A DNA stretch of 64,000 bases from contig NC_065888.1 in NCBI RefSeq assembly GCF_905147045.1, positions 9,739,001-9,803,000 on the forward strand. Direction: 5' to 3'. Source of the stretch: Nymphalis io. Taxonomy: Eukaryota > Arthropoda > Insecta > Lepidoptera > Nymphalidae. The position numbers and the translations under genes were made by a program. A model generated the notes under the pieces. It was not told where the DNA came from. It searched no databases and saw only the letters and a program-made list of their open reading frames with translations. Below are positions 48,635-59,700 of the stretch, piece by piece (position 1 is the stretch's first letter; each line of letters starts with the position of its first letter).

Positions 48635-48790
48635 ATATATAACAAAGACTGTTTGTCCGTCTGCTGGCTGGTGTGATCGCGATACATTAAAAAACAGCAA
48701 GGATTTTCGTACGGTTTTCATCAATGGACGGAGTTATTTATGAGGAAGGTTTAGATGTATAATTAATTAAGGTTTTGTGTAAATTGGTTG
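48635..48790 (-). repeat. Interspersed repeat like that at 54825-55115 (family 6)
   Basis: GACTGTTTGTCCGTCTGCTGG, TTTTCATCAATGGACGGAGTTATTTATGAGGAAGG and TTTTGTGTAAATTGGTTGAAATA match, in reverse, the block at 54945-55075 (CAACCAATTTACACAAAAAC, ACCTTCCTCATGAATCACTC, CAGACAAACAGACTG). Confidence 0.65.
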
Positions 48791-49200
48791 AAATATGATG
48801 GCGTTAGTTGTAGTTATATATGTCGGAAAAAGCATGCTGATTTTACTGGCTTGCGTCGCGTACCTAGTATAAAATAACTTAGTTGGGTTTTCTATGAAAG
48901 CTCTTTTTATTTTTATTGAATTATTTGCCATTTTTAAAGGCAGTTTATTACGTGATTATTTTAACCTAAAAAGTAAACATTAAGTGAGGGAAAAAATCAC
49001 TCACAAAGTCGAGTGGGGTATCGCTTAAAAACCGTTTAAACTCAACTTAGAGTTTCTTTGACCATTTCCCATTATGATCCGAGTTCTTAAAAAACTCTTA
49101 AAGGCATATAAAGTATTAAAAAAAGGTATGAAATTCTGACTATAATACATTCAATCTTAAATGGCTACTTTATATGAATTTCGATTTAAATTAAATAAGA

Positions 49201-49375
49201 ATAATAATATAATAATAATAATGTCCTCCAGACCGATTTCGGCCACGGCGGCCAAGCTCAAGAGAAATTAGCCAACTACGCAGGAGATATTATAGTGCAC
49301 AAGTATGTGCGCAAACACAGGTGCACTCTCTATTCCCTAACTCTCATAATCTGATGGGACGGCAATCCGACACTA
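49201..49375 (-). mobile_element. SINE family 2, 5'-truncated copy
   Basis: It begins with (AAT)n and ATGTCCTCCAGACCGATTTCGG and runs to GATGGGACGGCAATCCGACACTAT, where homology ends. This is the least diverged copy of the 3' half in the window. Confidence 0.88.
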
Positions 49376-49379
49376 TAGA

Positions 49380-50300
49380 TGTACTAGTGAATTTCTACAC
49401 AAAATCCAACAATCATTTTTGATATCATGGATTTTTATTAGATACATGTTCTAATGCAGATGTAACTTACAATATTTTCATAACCCACTTTTTTGTGGTG
49501 AGTGGGACCTTCAGGCTGTTATTGTATTCTAAGCATATTTTTATTTACATAAACACAGTGTAAGCATAACATTTTTTTATTTTATTACAATCAGACATAA
49601 TATAAAAAGGGAATTTGATTTAAAATAATTTGAAAACATATAAAATATTTGCAATGTAGTATTTCACAACCATTAAATGTGCCATTTATACTTATACTTT
49701 ATGCATTCTTTACGAAATATTTAATCACAAAATAAATAGTCGGATAAAAATAATATATATAATATACTAAGGTACGTTTCTGTGCATAAGATTTCTGCAC
49801 ATGTTTTCGGTTTATAATGAAGACTATATCGAGAAGAACTGGCAAGAAACTCAATAGTCTTATCCACCAAGTAAATTACAGACTTATGATAATTACATAA
49901 ATTCAACTTAAATCAACAAAAACTAAGTATTATATATAGTATAAAAACAATCGAAGTTATACGGTTAAGACGTATATGTAAATAGTCCTACTTTGTTTTA
50001 AATATCTCGAAAGGAGTCTCGAGCACCAAGACTATAAATAGACTGGACAGTTTTATTTTGCAAAATGAATGCATTTTTGTATATCAATATCTGTAATGTT
50101 GCATTGTACTATAAAAATAACCAAAATATGTACTAATGAAGCAATATCAGTATTGGTTAGTTGTCTAACTTTTAGCAACGCGTATGCTGCGCAACTGACT
50201 TTTTTGTTAGACGATAAATGAACTTTCCATTGCATTCTGTTTATATTGTTTTTTATATGTTTATATTTATAAGGATTAAATATAATATACGTAAAGTACT
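49380..50300. other. AT-rich spacer
   Basis: No gene or recognised repeat. Short minus frames at 49721-49906 and 50053-50235 look like background. Confidence 0.45.
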
Positions 50301-50305
50301 GTAAA

Positions 50306-50605
50306 GCCGAGATTTCCCAGTGGTGAGAACGCGTGAATCTTAACCGATGGTCGTGGGTTCAAACCCAGGCAAGCACCACTGAATTTTCATGTTCTTAATT
50401 TGTGATTATAATTCATCTCGTGCTTTACGATGAAGGAAAACATCTTGAGGAAACCTGCATGTGTCTAATTTCACTGAAATTCTGCCACATGTCTATTCCA
50501 CCAACCCGCACTAGAGCAGCATGGGGGAATAAGCTGCAACCCTTCTCCTCAAAAAGGAAGAGGAGGCCTTCAGCCCAGCAGTGGAACATTCACAGGCTGT
50601 TACGG
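50306..50605 (+). mobile_element. SINE family 1, full-length copy
   Basis: The head GCCGAGATTTCCCAGTGG, B box GGGTTCAAACCC (about 50356-50367), body and tail CAGCCCAGCAGTGGAACATTCACAGGCTGTTACGG are all present. It resembles the copy at 776-1085 most closely (same ATTCACAGGC tail). Confidence 0.9.
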
Positions 50606-50882
50606 ATACTTATTACGGGAAGTAATTAAATTTAGAAATACAATTTATACCAATTCATACTTAGTTACATACCAAGTTCAGCTTCATTTTACAAGATCTA
50701 AAGAACTCCTAAAACCAAATAGAAGTGTTTTTATTATATTTAAGAATTAATTCATGATTTAAAAGAAATGTTATAAGAAATATAATAAATTCTCAAGTCT
50801 GAATACTTATGGTAACGAAATCAGGAAGTCGTAAAAAACAAATTGTACGTATATCAAGCATAAGCTCTTTTTTATTTGTTTT

Positions 50883-51062
50883 ATGATGGCAGACCAACAA
50901 ATGAGGCATCTGATGTTAAATGGTCACCATCTTCTCTTTACACTCAATGTGTATGTATGCCAATATGCCGCATACCACATGATCTGTGTTATATCTTATG
51001 CCTGTAGAGTAAATGGTGAGTGGCTGGTACTAACCCAAATGGGCCTTAACTAGAAACCACTG
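50883..51062 (-). repeat. Unassigned interspersed repeat, possibly related to family 4
   Basis: Its reverse complement has GTGAGTGGCTGGTACTAACCC-like sequence and GGTGACCATTTAACATCAGATG, then CTCATTTGTTGGTCTGCCATCATAAAAC. The ending resembles the CACTTACCATCAGGTGG-CCCATATGCTCGTCCGCC part of family 4 but most of the rest does not match. Confidence 0.45.
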
Positions 51063-51069
51063 TTAGTTC

Positions 51070-51870
51070 TCTTTATTACTATTTTTTTTTAAATAAAATT
51101 AGTACTGCCGTAGTAATATTTAACAGCGTGAATATAACTTACACACACAAAAATGCCGCAACAATGTGTTATATTTTTACATTAAAAAAAGGTCGTCGTT
51201 TTTGTGTTAGCCCGAGGCCTTAGCCCTCGTTACTCTTCCCTAAATCCGGACCCGAGCCAAATATTAAAAACATACCTACAACCTACATACTGCCTTTATC
51301 CATCACGACACATTAATCTGTCATAATTAAAAAAGAATTTAATTTGATTCTTTTTCGTGTATATCCAAAACAATTATGTTGTGAAATTATTATTAAAATC
51401 TATATGACTAGATTTGTGTGTATTTAAAAAAAAGCGATTGTTAGAGTCAATTTATTTTCCATGATATAATTATACATACGTTTTCTTGGTAAGACATTAG
51501 AGTTTTTGACTATATATTTATTTAATTAGAATTTAGAATCTATAACTTTCCTAGATAAATACTTAAAGTATTATATATATTAACAGAAAAATAATATTTT
51601 AAGAAGTTGCATTTTGTTGAATAAATTCATATTATTAGATAGCCGTTAGCATGATAGGCAAGATGAAGTAATACCTTCAAAGAGAAATACCGAATAGAAT
51701 AAGGACTGTATGTGAGTGACATGTGCAATAGGTTTATTAGCAGATGAATAAAAAAACACCACGCCGACAACAGATAATAACGTATTTTTGCTTTTGCATT
51801 AATCTTAAAAACAAAGTTTGTCATTTTTATTACAAGCTTAGAAATAATACCACATTGATAAAATAATAAT
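51070..51870. other. AT-rich spacer downstream of the 757-residue gene
   Basis: No gene. The patch GTGTTAGCCCGAGGCCTTAGCCCTCG at about 51202-51230 is GC-richer but unexplained. Confidence 0.4.
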
Positions 51871-52037
51871 AAGTTTATTGAAAAATAAAAATGTTGTGAT
51901 AATGAACAAATATTTAAATGTATAAATTATACTTGAGCAATAGTTTAAATATGTCCAGTTCCCAACATCTTACACTAACTAAAAATATTCTACTTATAAT
52001 TAGATAATAATATATATACACTAACGGATTTAATGTT

Positions 52038-54396
52038 TTATACATTTCTATTTTTACTACTCATGTATTTCTCTGCAGCCGTTGCAATTGCGTGAGTAAC
52101 TTTCCTCGTAAGTTCGTGCAAGTTTTCGTGTGACATAAACTCATCAACGGATCTTTTTGAAAAGAAAGTTGCTGTCGTAGTGTTTGGTCTCCAACTATTA
52201 GGATAAACGATCTTGTGACGCAGTACGGCCTTAATTATCAAAGCTCCGACGTATATTATAAAGTAAACACTAAAGTACAACGGTAGGTAGTATAATTTCT
52301 TTCCCAAATAATAGTAACTGAATCTATTAACACGGGGCGTTTCGGTGGTTGATGTTGTTGTAGGATGATGATAATGATAATGATCATGGTCATGGTCGTG
52401 ATCGTCAAAGTCATGATGAAATTTAAAATCTGTTGGAAAGTCAACTGGAAAACCGTGATCATTTATCGGAGGTCCATACATATCTGGCTTCATATCAGAT
52501 GGTGGTGAAGGTGGCATCATTCCTATATCATGAACCTTCATATCCTTACCTCCTTTCGTATCATCATGTGGCTTTTGGAATATAAACTCAGGATAGTCAG
52601 AATTGTGACCATGAGGTGGCAAATCATCATGACTATAAGTAGGATGTGAATCGTAGCTTTGTGGCACATAGTCAGACGTTGGTTTGGATGGTTCTGGCTT
52701 GCTATAATGATACCCTTGTACTTCAGGCTTATCAGCTACAGCCACTGGGGCAATATCAGCAATCAGACTAGGTTTATTATAGGAATAGCCTGCGAAAGGT
52801 TTCGGTTCTGGTGGAACTGTTGGAAAGAATTGTGGCATAGGTGGTGAAGGTGGTTTGTATTCATAACCCATATTTGACGTTGGACTATCATCGCTATTTT
52901 CTTTATCCGATGGCGGCTTATAACGGTATCCTAAGTCCATCATTGGCATATCGTCACTGTCACTCGAATCAGATATCATTGAGTTATCAGGAGTATTTAA
53001 AAAATGTGAATTAACAGAAACCGATGGTGTGTGTAAAGACGGTGGTGATCCTGCTTGGTTATAGCTTGGATCGGATGGTGCATAAGGAGGAAACGAATCA
53101 TAGCTAACTGGAGCAGGGAAATCGTCATCACTAGCTTTTGAAGGAGGGGGTGGTGGAGGAACTAAATTAGCAGTGGCCTTTGGTGGAGCATAAACGGGAC
53201 TAGATTGCTTAGACAATTTACTACCATAATTAGGTTGTGGTAAATATGGCTGTGCTGGATTGTAACGGTCAATAAGTGGACCGACAGGACTAATATCTTG
53301 AGCTTCTCCTCTCACTGGATGTTTTAAGTCAGAAAAATTATCCAAGTTGGTTAATAAATTACCATTTTTCTTGTTGTTCGATAAATTGTTATGAGACGGC
53401 TTTTTTAATGATTTCATTTGGAATGGTTTAAGATTGACATATGGAAATCTTATGTTAGGTTCAGTACGTATAGCTCTTGATTCATTTTCGGCTCCACTAC
53501 CTGAATTTGTAGCAAACCTATAAAAAAGAAAAAATGCACTTTAGTATCAATATTAAAAATTGTACAAACTTTATTAAGAATAAATTAATTAAAAATGATT
53601 ACCCCGGTAAAGAAAAATTTTCGTCTATCTTTACTTCATCACTTTCGTCTTCGTTATGTTGACGATGTTCCTCATCTTCGAATTGTCTCTGGTTATCATA
53701 TGTATATTCATTATTTCCATCACTATTCTTTACATTTTCACCTTTTGCGTTAACTTCTACTTCTTGCCATTTTCCAGAATACTGATTTAGCTTTTCATCA
53801 TCAATTATATGCCATATATTTTCTATATTGGTAGGTGTATCTTTAGTGGTCGTCGTCGTAGCTTTGGTCGTTGATTGCGTTGTCGAAGGTAAATATACAG
53901 GCTCTTGCACATTATTATAATAATCGTTATCGAACATAAAAGGATAAGTTGATTTTTCAGCAGAATCGTCCTTGCTTGCAGTATCTTGATTATTTAGATT
54001 TACTGGTAAACCATAATTTACCACACGCGTAACTTTGTTTTCTTCATTGTCAGGAACGTAAATAGGGCTCATTGTTGTCGTTTTTGCTATTTTCTCTTTT
54101 TCTAATAATTTTCTTATTGATTTTTGCTTACTCCCATCAGATTCAAATTCCGCAAATATCAAATCAGGTGTCTTCACTGTTGGTGCCGGTGTCGTAGGAG
54201 TGGTAACGTTCTGATCTGAGTCCATTCTTCTCATCCATTTGTGATAGTAGAACGGTGCTATTTTATTTTCATCTTTTCGTACTGATCGTGACGATGGAGT
54301 AACAACATACACTTGAGGTCCAGGGAAACTTAAAGCATTCACATCAACTTTACAAAAATACACAAATAAAATAAAAAATACTGCTTTTGATTTCAT
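52038..54396 (-). CDS. Pro/Tyr/His-rich secreted-then-anchored protein, 757 residues, two exons
   Basis: Exon 1 is 54396-53603 and exon 2 is 53517-52038, joined over an 85-base intron (GG|GTAATC ... TTTTATAG|GTTTGC). The phase carries through CCG GG|G TTT. A signal peptide (MKSKAVFFILFVYFCKVDVN) opens the protein. The first 265 residues are acidic with Thr-rich spacers. Exon 2 has Pro-rich stretches and four related motifs of the form GYxYxKP or GYxYKPP (LGYRYKPP, MGYEYKPP, AGYSYNKP, QGYHYSKP). Before the membrane segment is a His/Asp run (DDHDHDHDHYHYHH). The segment LYYLPLYFSVYFIIYVGALI lies at about 673-692. The tail contains SKRSVDEF at 718-725 and a helix (LTRKVTHAIATAAEKY). A poly(A) signal is at 51879-51874. 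GYxY repeats suggest an extracellular matrix or cuticle setting; this is inference. No family name is claimed. Confidence 0.88.
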
Positions 54397-54448
54397 TTTT
54401 AAGCTAATGACACATTTGTATTTGCACGCGATATCTGTTCTACTCGAA

Positions 54449-54454
54449 CACTGA
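54449..54454 (-). promoter_or_regulatory. Possible initiator of the 757-residue gene
   Basis: TCAGTG on the minus strand, with A at 54452, would give a 5'UTR of 56 bases. No TATA box at the usual distance; a TATATT lies too close (about -21). Confidence 0.3.
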
Positions 54455-54824
54455 TAGCAAAATGGTGAATATAACTAAAGGCAACCCATATGCATTAGTT
54501 TAAGAATTGACAAGTTGGAAGAAATAGTGATAATTTATAGCGGTACTGGGGTATGTGGAACGCCTGAAGCACGATTGAGATGACCCGAGTCTAGTTACAA
54601 TTTACACTATTAGCAGGATAATCAATGTCACCCACAGGTACATCTGTAGAAAGTGTCACATATTTGTAGAAAATATTTTGTGATAATTTTGGTCGATTTT
54701 TCGTGTCTGAAAATAAGAATCGAATTTATTGATTGTTTATATTATTCAGTTGTATTTGATTTGAAAATCAAATAAAATCTTGATTTACTACACTATACTA
54801 TCTGGTTTATATGTTACTAACTTT

Positions 54825-55115
54825 TCGTCCCGGTTTCGCAAGGACTAATAAGGCTATATATTAAACATTTATATAGCAGACATATAACCCTATTTGTTTA
54901 TGCGGTTTAAAACGAATTCAACTATCATCGCAATATTTCAACCAATTTACACAAAAACTTAATAAATTATACACCTAAACCTTCCTCATGAATCACTCAA
55001 TTCATTGATGAAAAACTGATGATAATCCATTCTATAGTTTTCAAGATAATCGCGTTCAGACAAACAGACTGACAGGTGCGGCGGGGGAACTTTATTCTCA
55101 ATATGTTGATGATTG
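54825..55115 (+). repeat. Interspersed repeat family 6
   Basis: The order ACTTTTCGTCCCGGTTTCGCA, CAACCAATTTACACAAAAAC, CCTTCCTCATGAATCACTC, GATAATCCATTCTATAGTTTT, CAAACAGACTGACAGGTGCG and GGCGGGGGAACTTT is one that I recall as common in Lepidoptera. A partial inverse copy lies at 48635-48790. The class is unknown. Confidence 0.65.
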
Positions 55116-55580
55116 ATAAAGCAAATAAAATTAATTTGTAATTTTAATATGGCTTAAATAGTTCACATTAAATGTTTATTCAATTTTTAACCAATATTTG
55201 GAATTCTTATTTACTGCCTCGTTCTCGTCCACTACAATTATCGTCGAATATAAGTTATAAAGTTCGAATATAAGTTATGTACTATACATACACCGAAATC
55301 CAGGGTTTAAACGCCGTCAGATATTAATAGAAAGATCATTCATAATATATTATAATGTATTCTGCGCAATTGACTCTTCTCCGTTGAAATAAGCCGCAGT
55401 GATTGAAATCAGTCAGGAAACCGTCATCATCATACATTGATATAAATATGTACATGAAATAACAAATAATTTTATGTAATTATTACATTAGTAATTATAT
55501 ATTTTATAACATAATAGAAATGTATATACTTAAATAAATAATATTATTTATCATATTAATCGCTTTAATTTTTTTTTAAA

Positions 55581-55860
55581 GTAACAACCTGTGTGTGTTC
55601 CACTGCTGGGCTAATGCCTTCTCTCCTTTTTTGAGGAGAAGGTTCGAACCCTATTCCACCATGCTACTCCAATGTGATTTGGTGGAATACACATATGGCA
55701 GAATTTCAATGAAATTGGACACACGCAGGTTTCCTCACGATGTTTTCCTTCACAGTCAAGCACGAGTTGAATTATATACACAAATTAAGCACAAGAACGT
55801 TCAGTGGTACTTGCCCGGGTTTAGTTTCACTCATTCTAACCACTGGACCATCTCGGCTTA
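55581..55860 (-). mobile_element. SINE family 1, near full-length copy
   Basis: From tail (GTAACAACCTGTG) to head (TGGTCCAGTGGTTAGAATGA, AGCCGAGA) on the minus strand. The B-box region near 55818 has a small deletion. It faces the copy at 56027 across 165 bases. Confidence 0.88.
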
Positions 55861-56026
55861 TTAATTGCATCTTATGACATATTACTTATCATCTCATGAC
55901 ATATTAACCTCTCACATTGTTATAGCTTTTGTATAGAATATTGTTCAATAATTCTTTAATTACAGGATCTTGAAGTAGAATATGGTTTGTAAATAATATT
56001 TTTTATATAATAGTTTTGTATAATAG

Positions 56027-56240
56027 TTTGTGATTATAATTCATCTCGTGCTTGACGGTGAAGGAAAACATCGTGAGGAAACCTGCGTGTGTCTAATTTC
56101 ATTGAAATTATGCCACATGTGTATTCTACCAACCCGCATTGGAGCAGCGTGGTGGAATAAGCTCCAAACCTTCTCCTCAAAAGGGAGAGGAGGCCTTAGC
56201 CCAGCAGTGGGACATTAACAGGCTGTTACTGTACTGTAAT
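56027..56240 (+). mobile_element. SINE family 1, 5'-truncated copy
   Basis: It starts at GTTTGTGATTATAATTCATC, lacks the tRNA head, and runs to CAGCAGTGGGACATTAACAG and GCTGTTACTGTACTG. It is close to the consensus, so it is a fairly recent insertion. Confidence 0.9.
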
Positions 56241-56350
56241 AGTTAATAATTGTTATTTTTTTATGTAAAATTCTGCCTAGGTCGCGTGAATCTGTTTGAA
56301 GTCATTATACATTGCACCTCCTGTTTGTTTGGGAGGACTGGCGCGACCGG

Positions 56351-56424
56351 GCGCATTTCTTACGAAGCTTATCGCTGATACCCGAAGGCGCATTACTTAC
56401 GAAGCTTATCGCTGATACCCGAAG
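56351..56424 (+). repeat. Two tandem 37-bp units
   Basis: Units at 56351-56387 and 56388-56424 begin GCGCATTTCTTACGAAGC and GCGCATTACTTACGAAGC and differ at one base. It is an otherwise single-copy patch of higher GC between a SINE and the 3' end of the MFSD6-like gene. Confidence 0.9.
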
Positions 56425-56788
56425 ATACAAATGTGCACACTAGGTGGCACTACTTGACGCCACTGAGAATCAGTCGTACACGTAAAAATGTTATTTAAAC
56501 GTTGTTAATTGATTGACGGCGACTTGTTTCCACAGCGAATCGCCAAATATGCGACGAATAATTATCATTTTTTAATTAATTAACGTAATTTTATAGAAAT
56601 GTTTTATATGATCCTAAATATATCTGGCATATTTAATTATTAGTATAAGTAAGACAAATAGTAACCAACAAATTATTATTTATTTATAAATACTCTCATA
56701 TACAATTTATACAATATATTATAACTTAACATACGTAAACCTAATTTGTAATCTATATAAATAAACTATTTATCACAAATATTAAACA

Positions 56789-59700
56789 TTATTTTTCGTC
56801 CTTTTTTATGTCATTGGCCGAAGTAACATTATCACTTTCGTTATATGCTGGATTATCGAATCCAGAGTCGCTGCTGCCATCTACACTGTCGGACGGTAAC
56901 TTGACTTGTAGATTTAATTCTTTAGGTACTTCAGTAACAGAATTCTTATTGACATCAGACTTACTAACGACATCTAGTGGCGTGTTAGTTTTCGCGGTAT
57001 CCTTAGTTATGGCATCTTGATTTTCAACGTCAACAGTGGTCGGTTTCTTTTTACATATATCATTTTCATCACCCATAGCGCTCTTTCCTATGTAAAATTT
57101 ATTAAAGAGATAATAGAAGCAACCGGTGATAAAAGTTGCTGCAGCAAAAAGTTGGTACGTTGGTCTTGTTCCGAAAAACTTCATCAAATAACCACCTATT
57201 AGACTGCCAGAACCTTTTCCTGAAAATAACAGATCAATCGTATGAAAACTATAATACATAATTAATATTTTATAAATATTTTAAAAATAATTTAAAAATA
57301 TAACTACCATATGGAACAAAGTTACGGCTGTTATTTATAAATTAACTGGTTTGACTTTAACTGGTCTGGCCTATTAAGATTTTTAGAAACATCTGTTGTT
57401 GCACTTGTATTATAGTCACACAAATCGTCTATGTATTAATATTCTATTTTGCTATTTTTATTATTAATAATATCATTAAGAAGGGCATCTGGCATAGATC
57501 CTATCCACTTATACGCCAAACGTCTAGAGTAGTTACTAACAAATATATAGATACTACCATGTTATAAATACTAAGATAATTCAAATCGGTCACAAGGTCA
57601 AATCATGAGCTCTTTCTTCTACTAACAAATTGAGTAAGTCACGCAAAATTTGCGTACATTTGAAAAATTCTTAAAATTCATGCTGTATATATGTAGTACT
57701 TACCGACTCCATAGTACAATCCTCCCAACAGTCCTTGAACGGATGTATCCGTTGTGGTAGAAGACAGTCGCGCCGCATACGTCACAGCTGCCGTGAAAGA
57801 TAGAGATGACGTCACAGACTCTAGTGCCTCAAAGATTAAGCATAGCCAAGGATTGTATATTAGCGAGTAACCTGTAAGAAAGTATTAAGTTTTAGTATAT
57901 AATCAACATTTTTATAGTTAGTTGATCAGATCCAAAATTTGAAAATAATAATTTCTTAAAATGTCAATTTCTGATAATGTTTGCACAAATGGTTACTGGT
58001 CTCAAATCTTAGAATAGTCACCAAAGATATAAAAAATATATTATATATAATAGTAATAGGTGAGTGTATATCAACTTCGGCTAAAGTGTTAATTAAGTCG
58101 AGTTGTTTTATATTATGCATACTTCAGTGTAATTACTTATCGTTTTTAGCTAACTCATTTACATATATTGCTTTCACAATTAACAGTCACAATCACAAAT
58201 TATCACTTATGATTTATAAGAAGCAAATAAATCTGTGTTATTAACATGGGAATATTACTTTCTAAATATAAACTTACCCATAAGCCTGATGGCGTAGAAG
58301 ACAAAACCAATAAACAGAACATTGGCGTGTCCAAGTTTGTTAATAATGGGTCCGGAGAGTACAAGTAGAGGCAGACCGGCAATTCCACCCACTGTAATCG
58401 TGATACCCATCAGAGAGCGGGATGCGCCAAGATCTTGGAGCAACCAGAATAGGAAACTCTCGATATAGCCCCACGCAGTTCCTATAAAATTATCAAATAA
58501 ACCATCTCAAAAACATTATTTATCTATTAAGCTGTTATGTAGATATTTAAATAGTTTTATTGAAGATAACTTAATTGACAATTTGTAAATAGAATCCGTA
58601 TTCTTTCTTTACTTTAAGACAGATATAATTCTAGACCTTTGCATATTACATTGCAGTTGTTTTAATAAATAAATCAAACATTTATACAAAATTGGACTTT
58701 TAATTAATCGAAGTATTAACCATTAGTCGTAGTCATTTTGAGTGCATTGATCTGACTAACTCTACTATAAAAAATCACATTTAATTTTTTTTGATTGTAA
58801 TAAGTTTCCCGAATTACAAATAAGGTCTGGTGAATAAAAAAATGGGTGTCAAAATTTAAGTCGGTTCATTTTGCGGTGTGTGAACGAGCGGCGTCGTGCA
58901 GAGAACGTGGATTGAATCACTGTATACATCTATAGTAAATGTGCGAGATCATTAGAAGCTGTAATGAACAATGGCGGGGCGCAGGTCCTCCAAACATTCA
59001 CAAGTGGCTTCTTTTGACGCAATTTGCTTTTGGGATATGGTGTGGCTGCCAACTAAACCAACCAATGTGACGGACCTTTTCCATTGTCTTCTGCCTTTGC
59101 CAGATGCAAGTTTTGACACGTTAATGTCACTATATTTCCAATTTAACGTAAATTAATCGGTAAAATAATTTATAAAAATAAATTAAGTTGAAGGCTACGG
59201 CTACTTCAACAGTGTAAATGTATTTATTGTAAATGCGGCTTAAAATGAATTTACTTTCACTACCGCTTTCAATTAATTTGATTTCGAATACCCACACCGC
59301 AAACGATCAAATCCACCGTGCGTCACCTCCGTACCTGAGTATATGGAATACGTCGTAAGTATGCCATTTGTGCTGCTTTGGTACCACGACAAAACTCTTA
59401 TTCGAATATAAAGCGATATTTCAATTTTTAAAGATTTTTCAAAAATGTGGGAAAAATGAAAAACAGATTTTTTTCGAAGACCTTTCATGACTCTATCATA
59501 AGATTTATTTTAATTTTGGGTTTCTAAGTAGACTTAAAAATATCGATCACACTAGCTACTATTCAAAATCTGCAATTTCATAGATAAGGAGGACTTGCTT
59601 AAATTTTATGATATATTTATACAAACTCTTAATAATTATTCAAATTTCGAATTTGGACATGTTATTTTAATAAGATTTGTCAATTATTAATATTCAATAT

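Noticed and set aside
58971..59156. 61-codon plus frame in an intron of the transporter gene
   Set aside because: No splice sites or motif; the surrounding GC-richer patch (58830-59140) is more likely an unassigned repeat.
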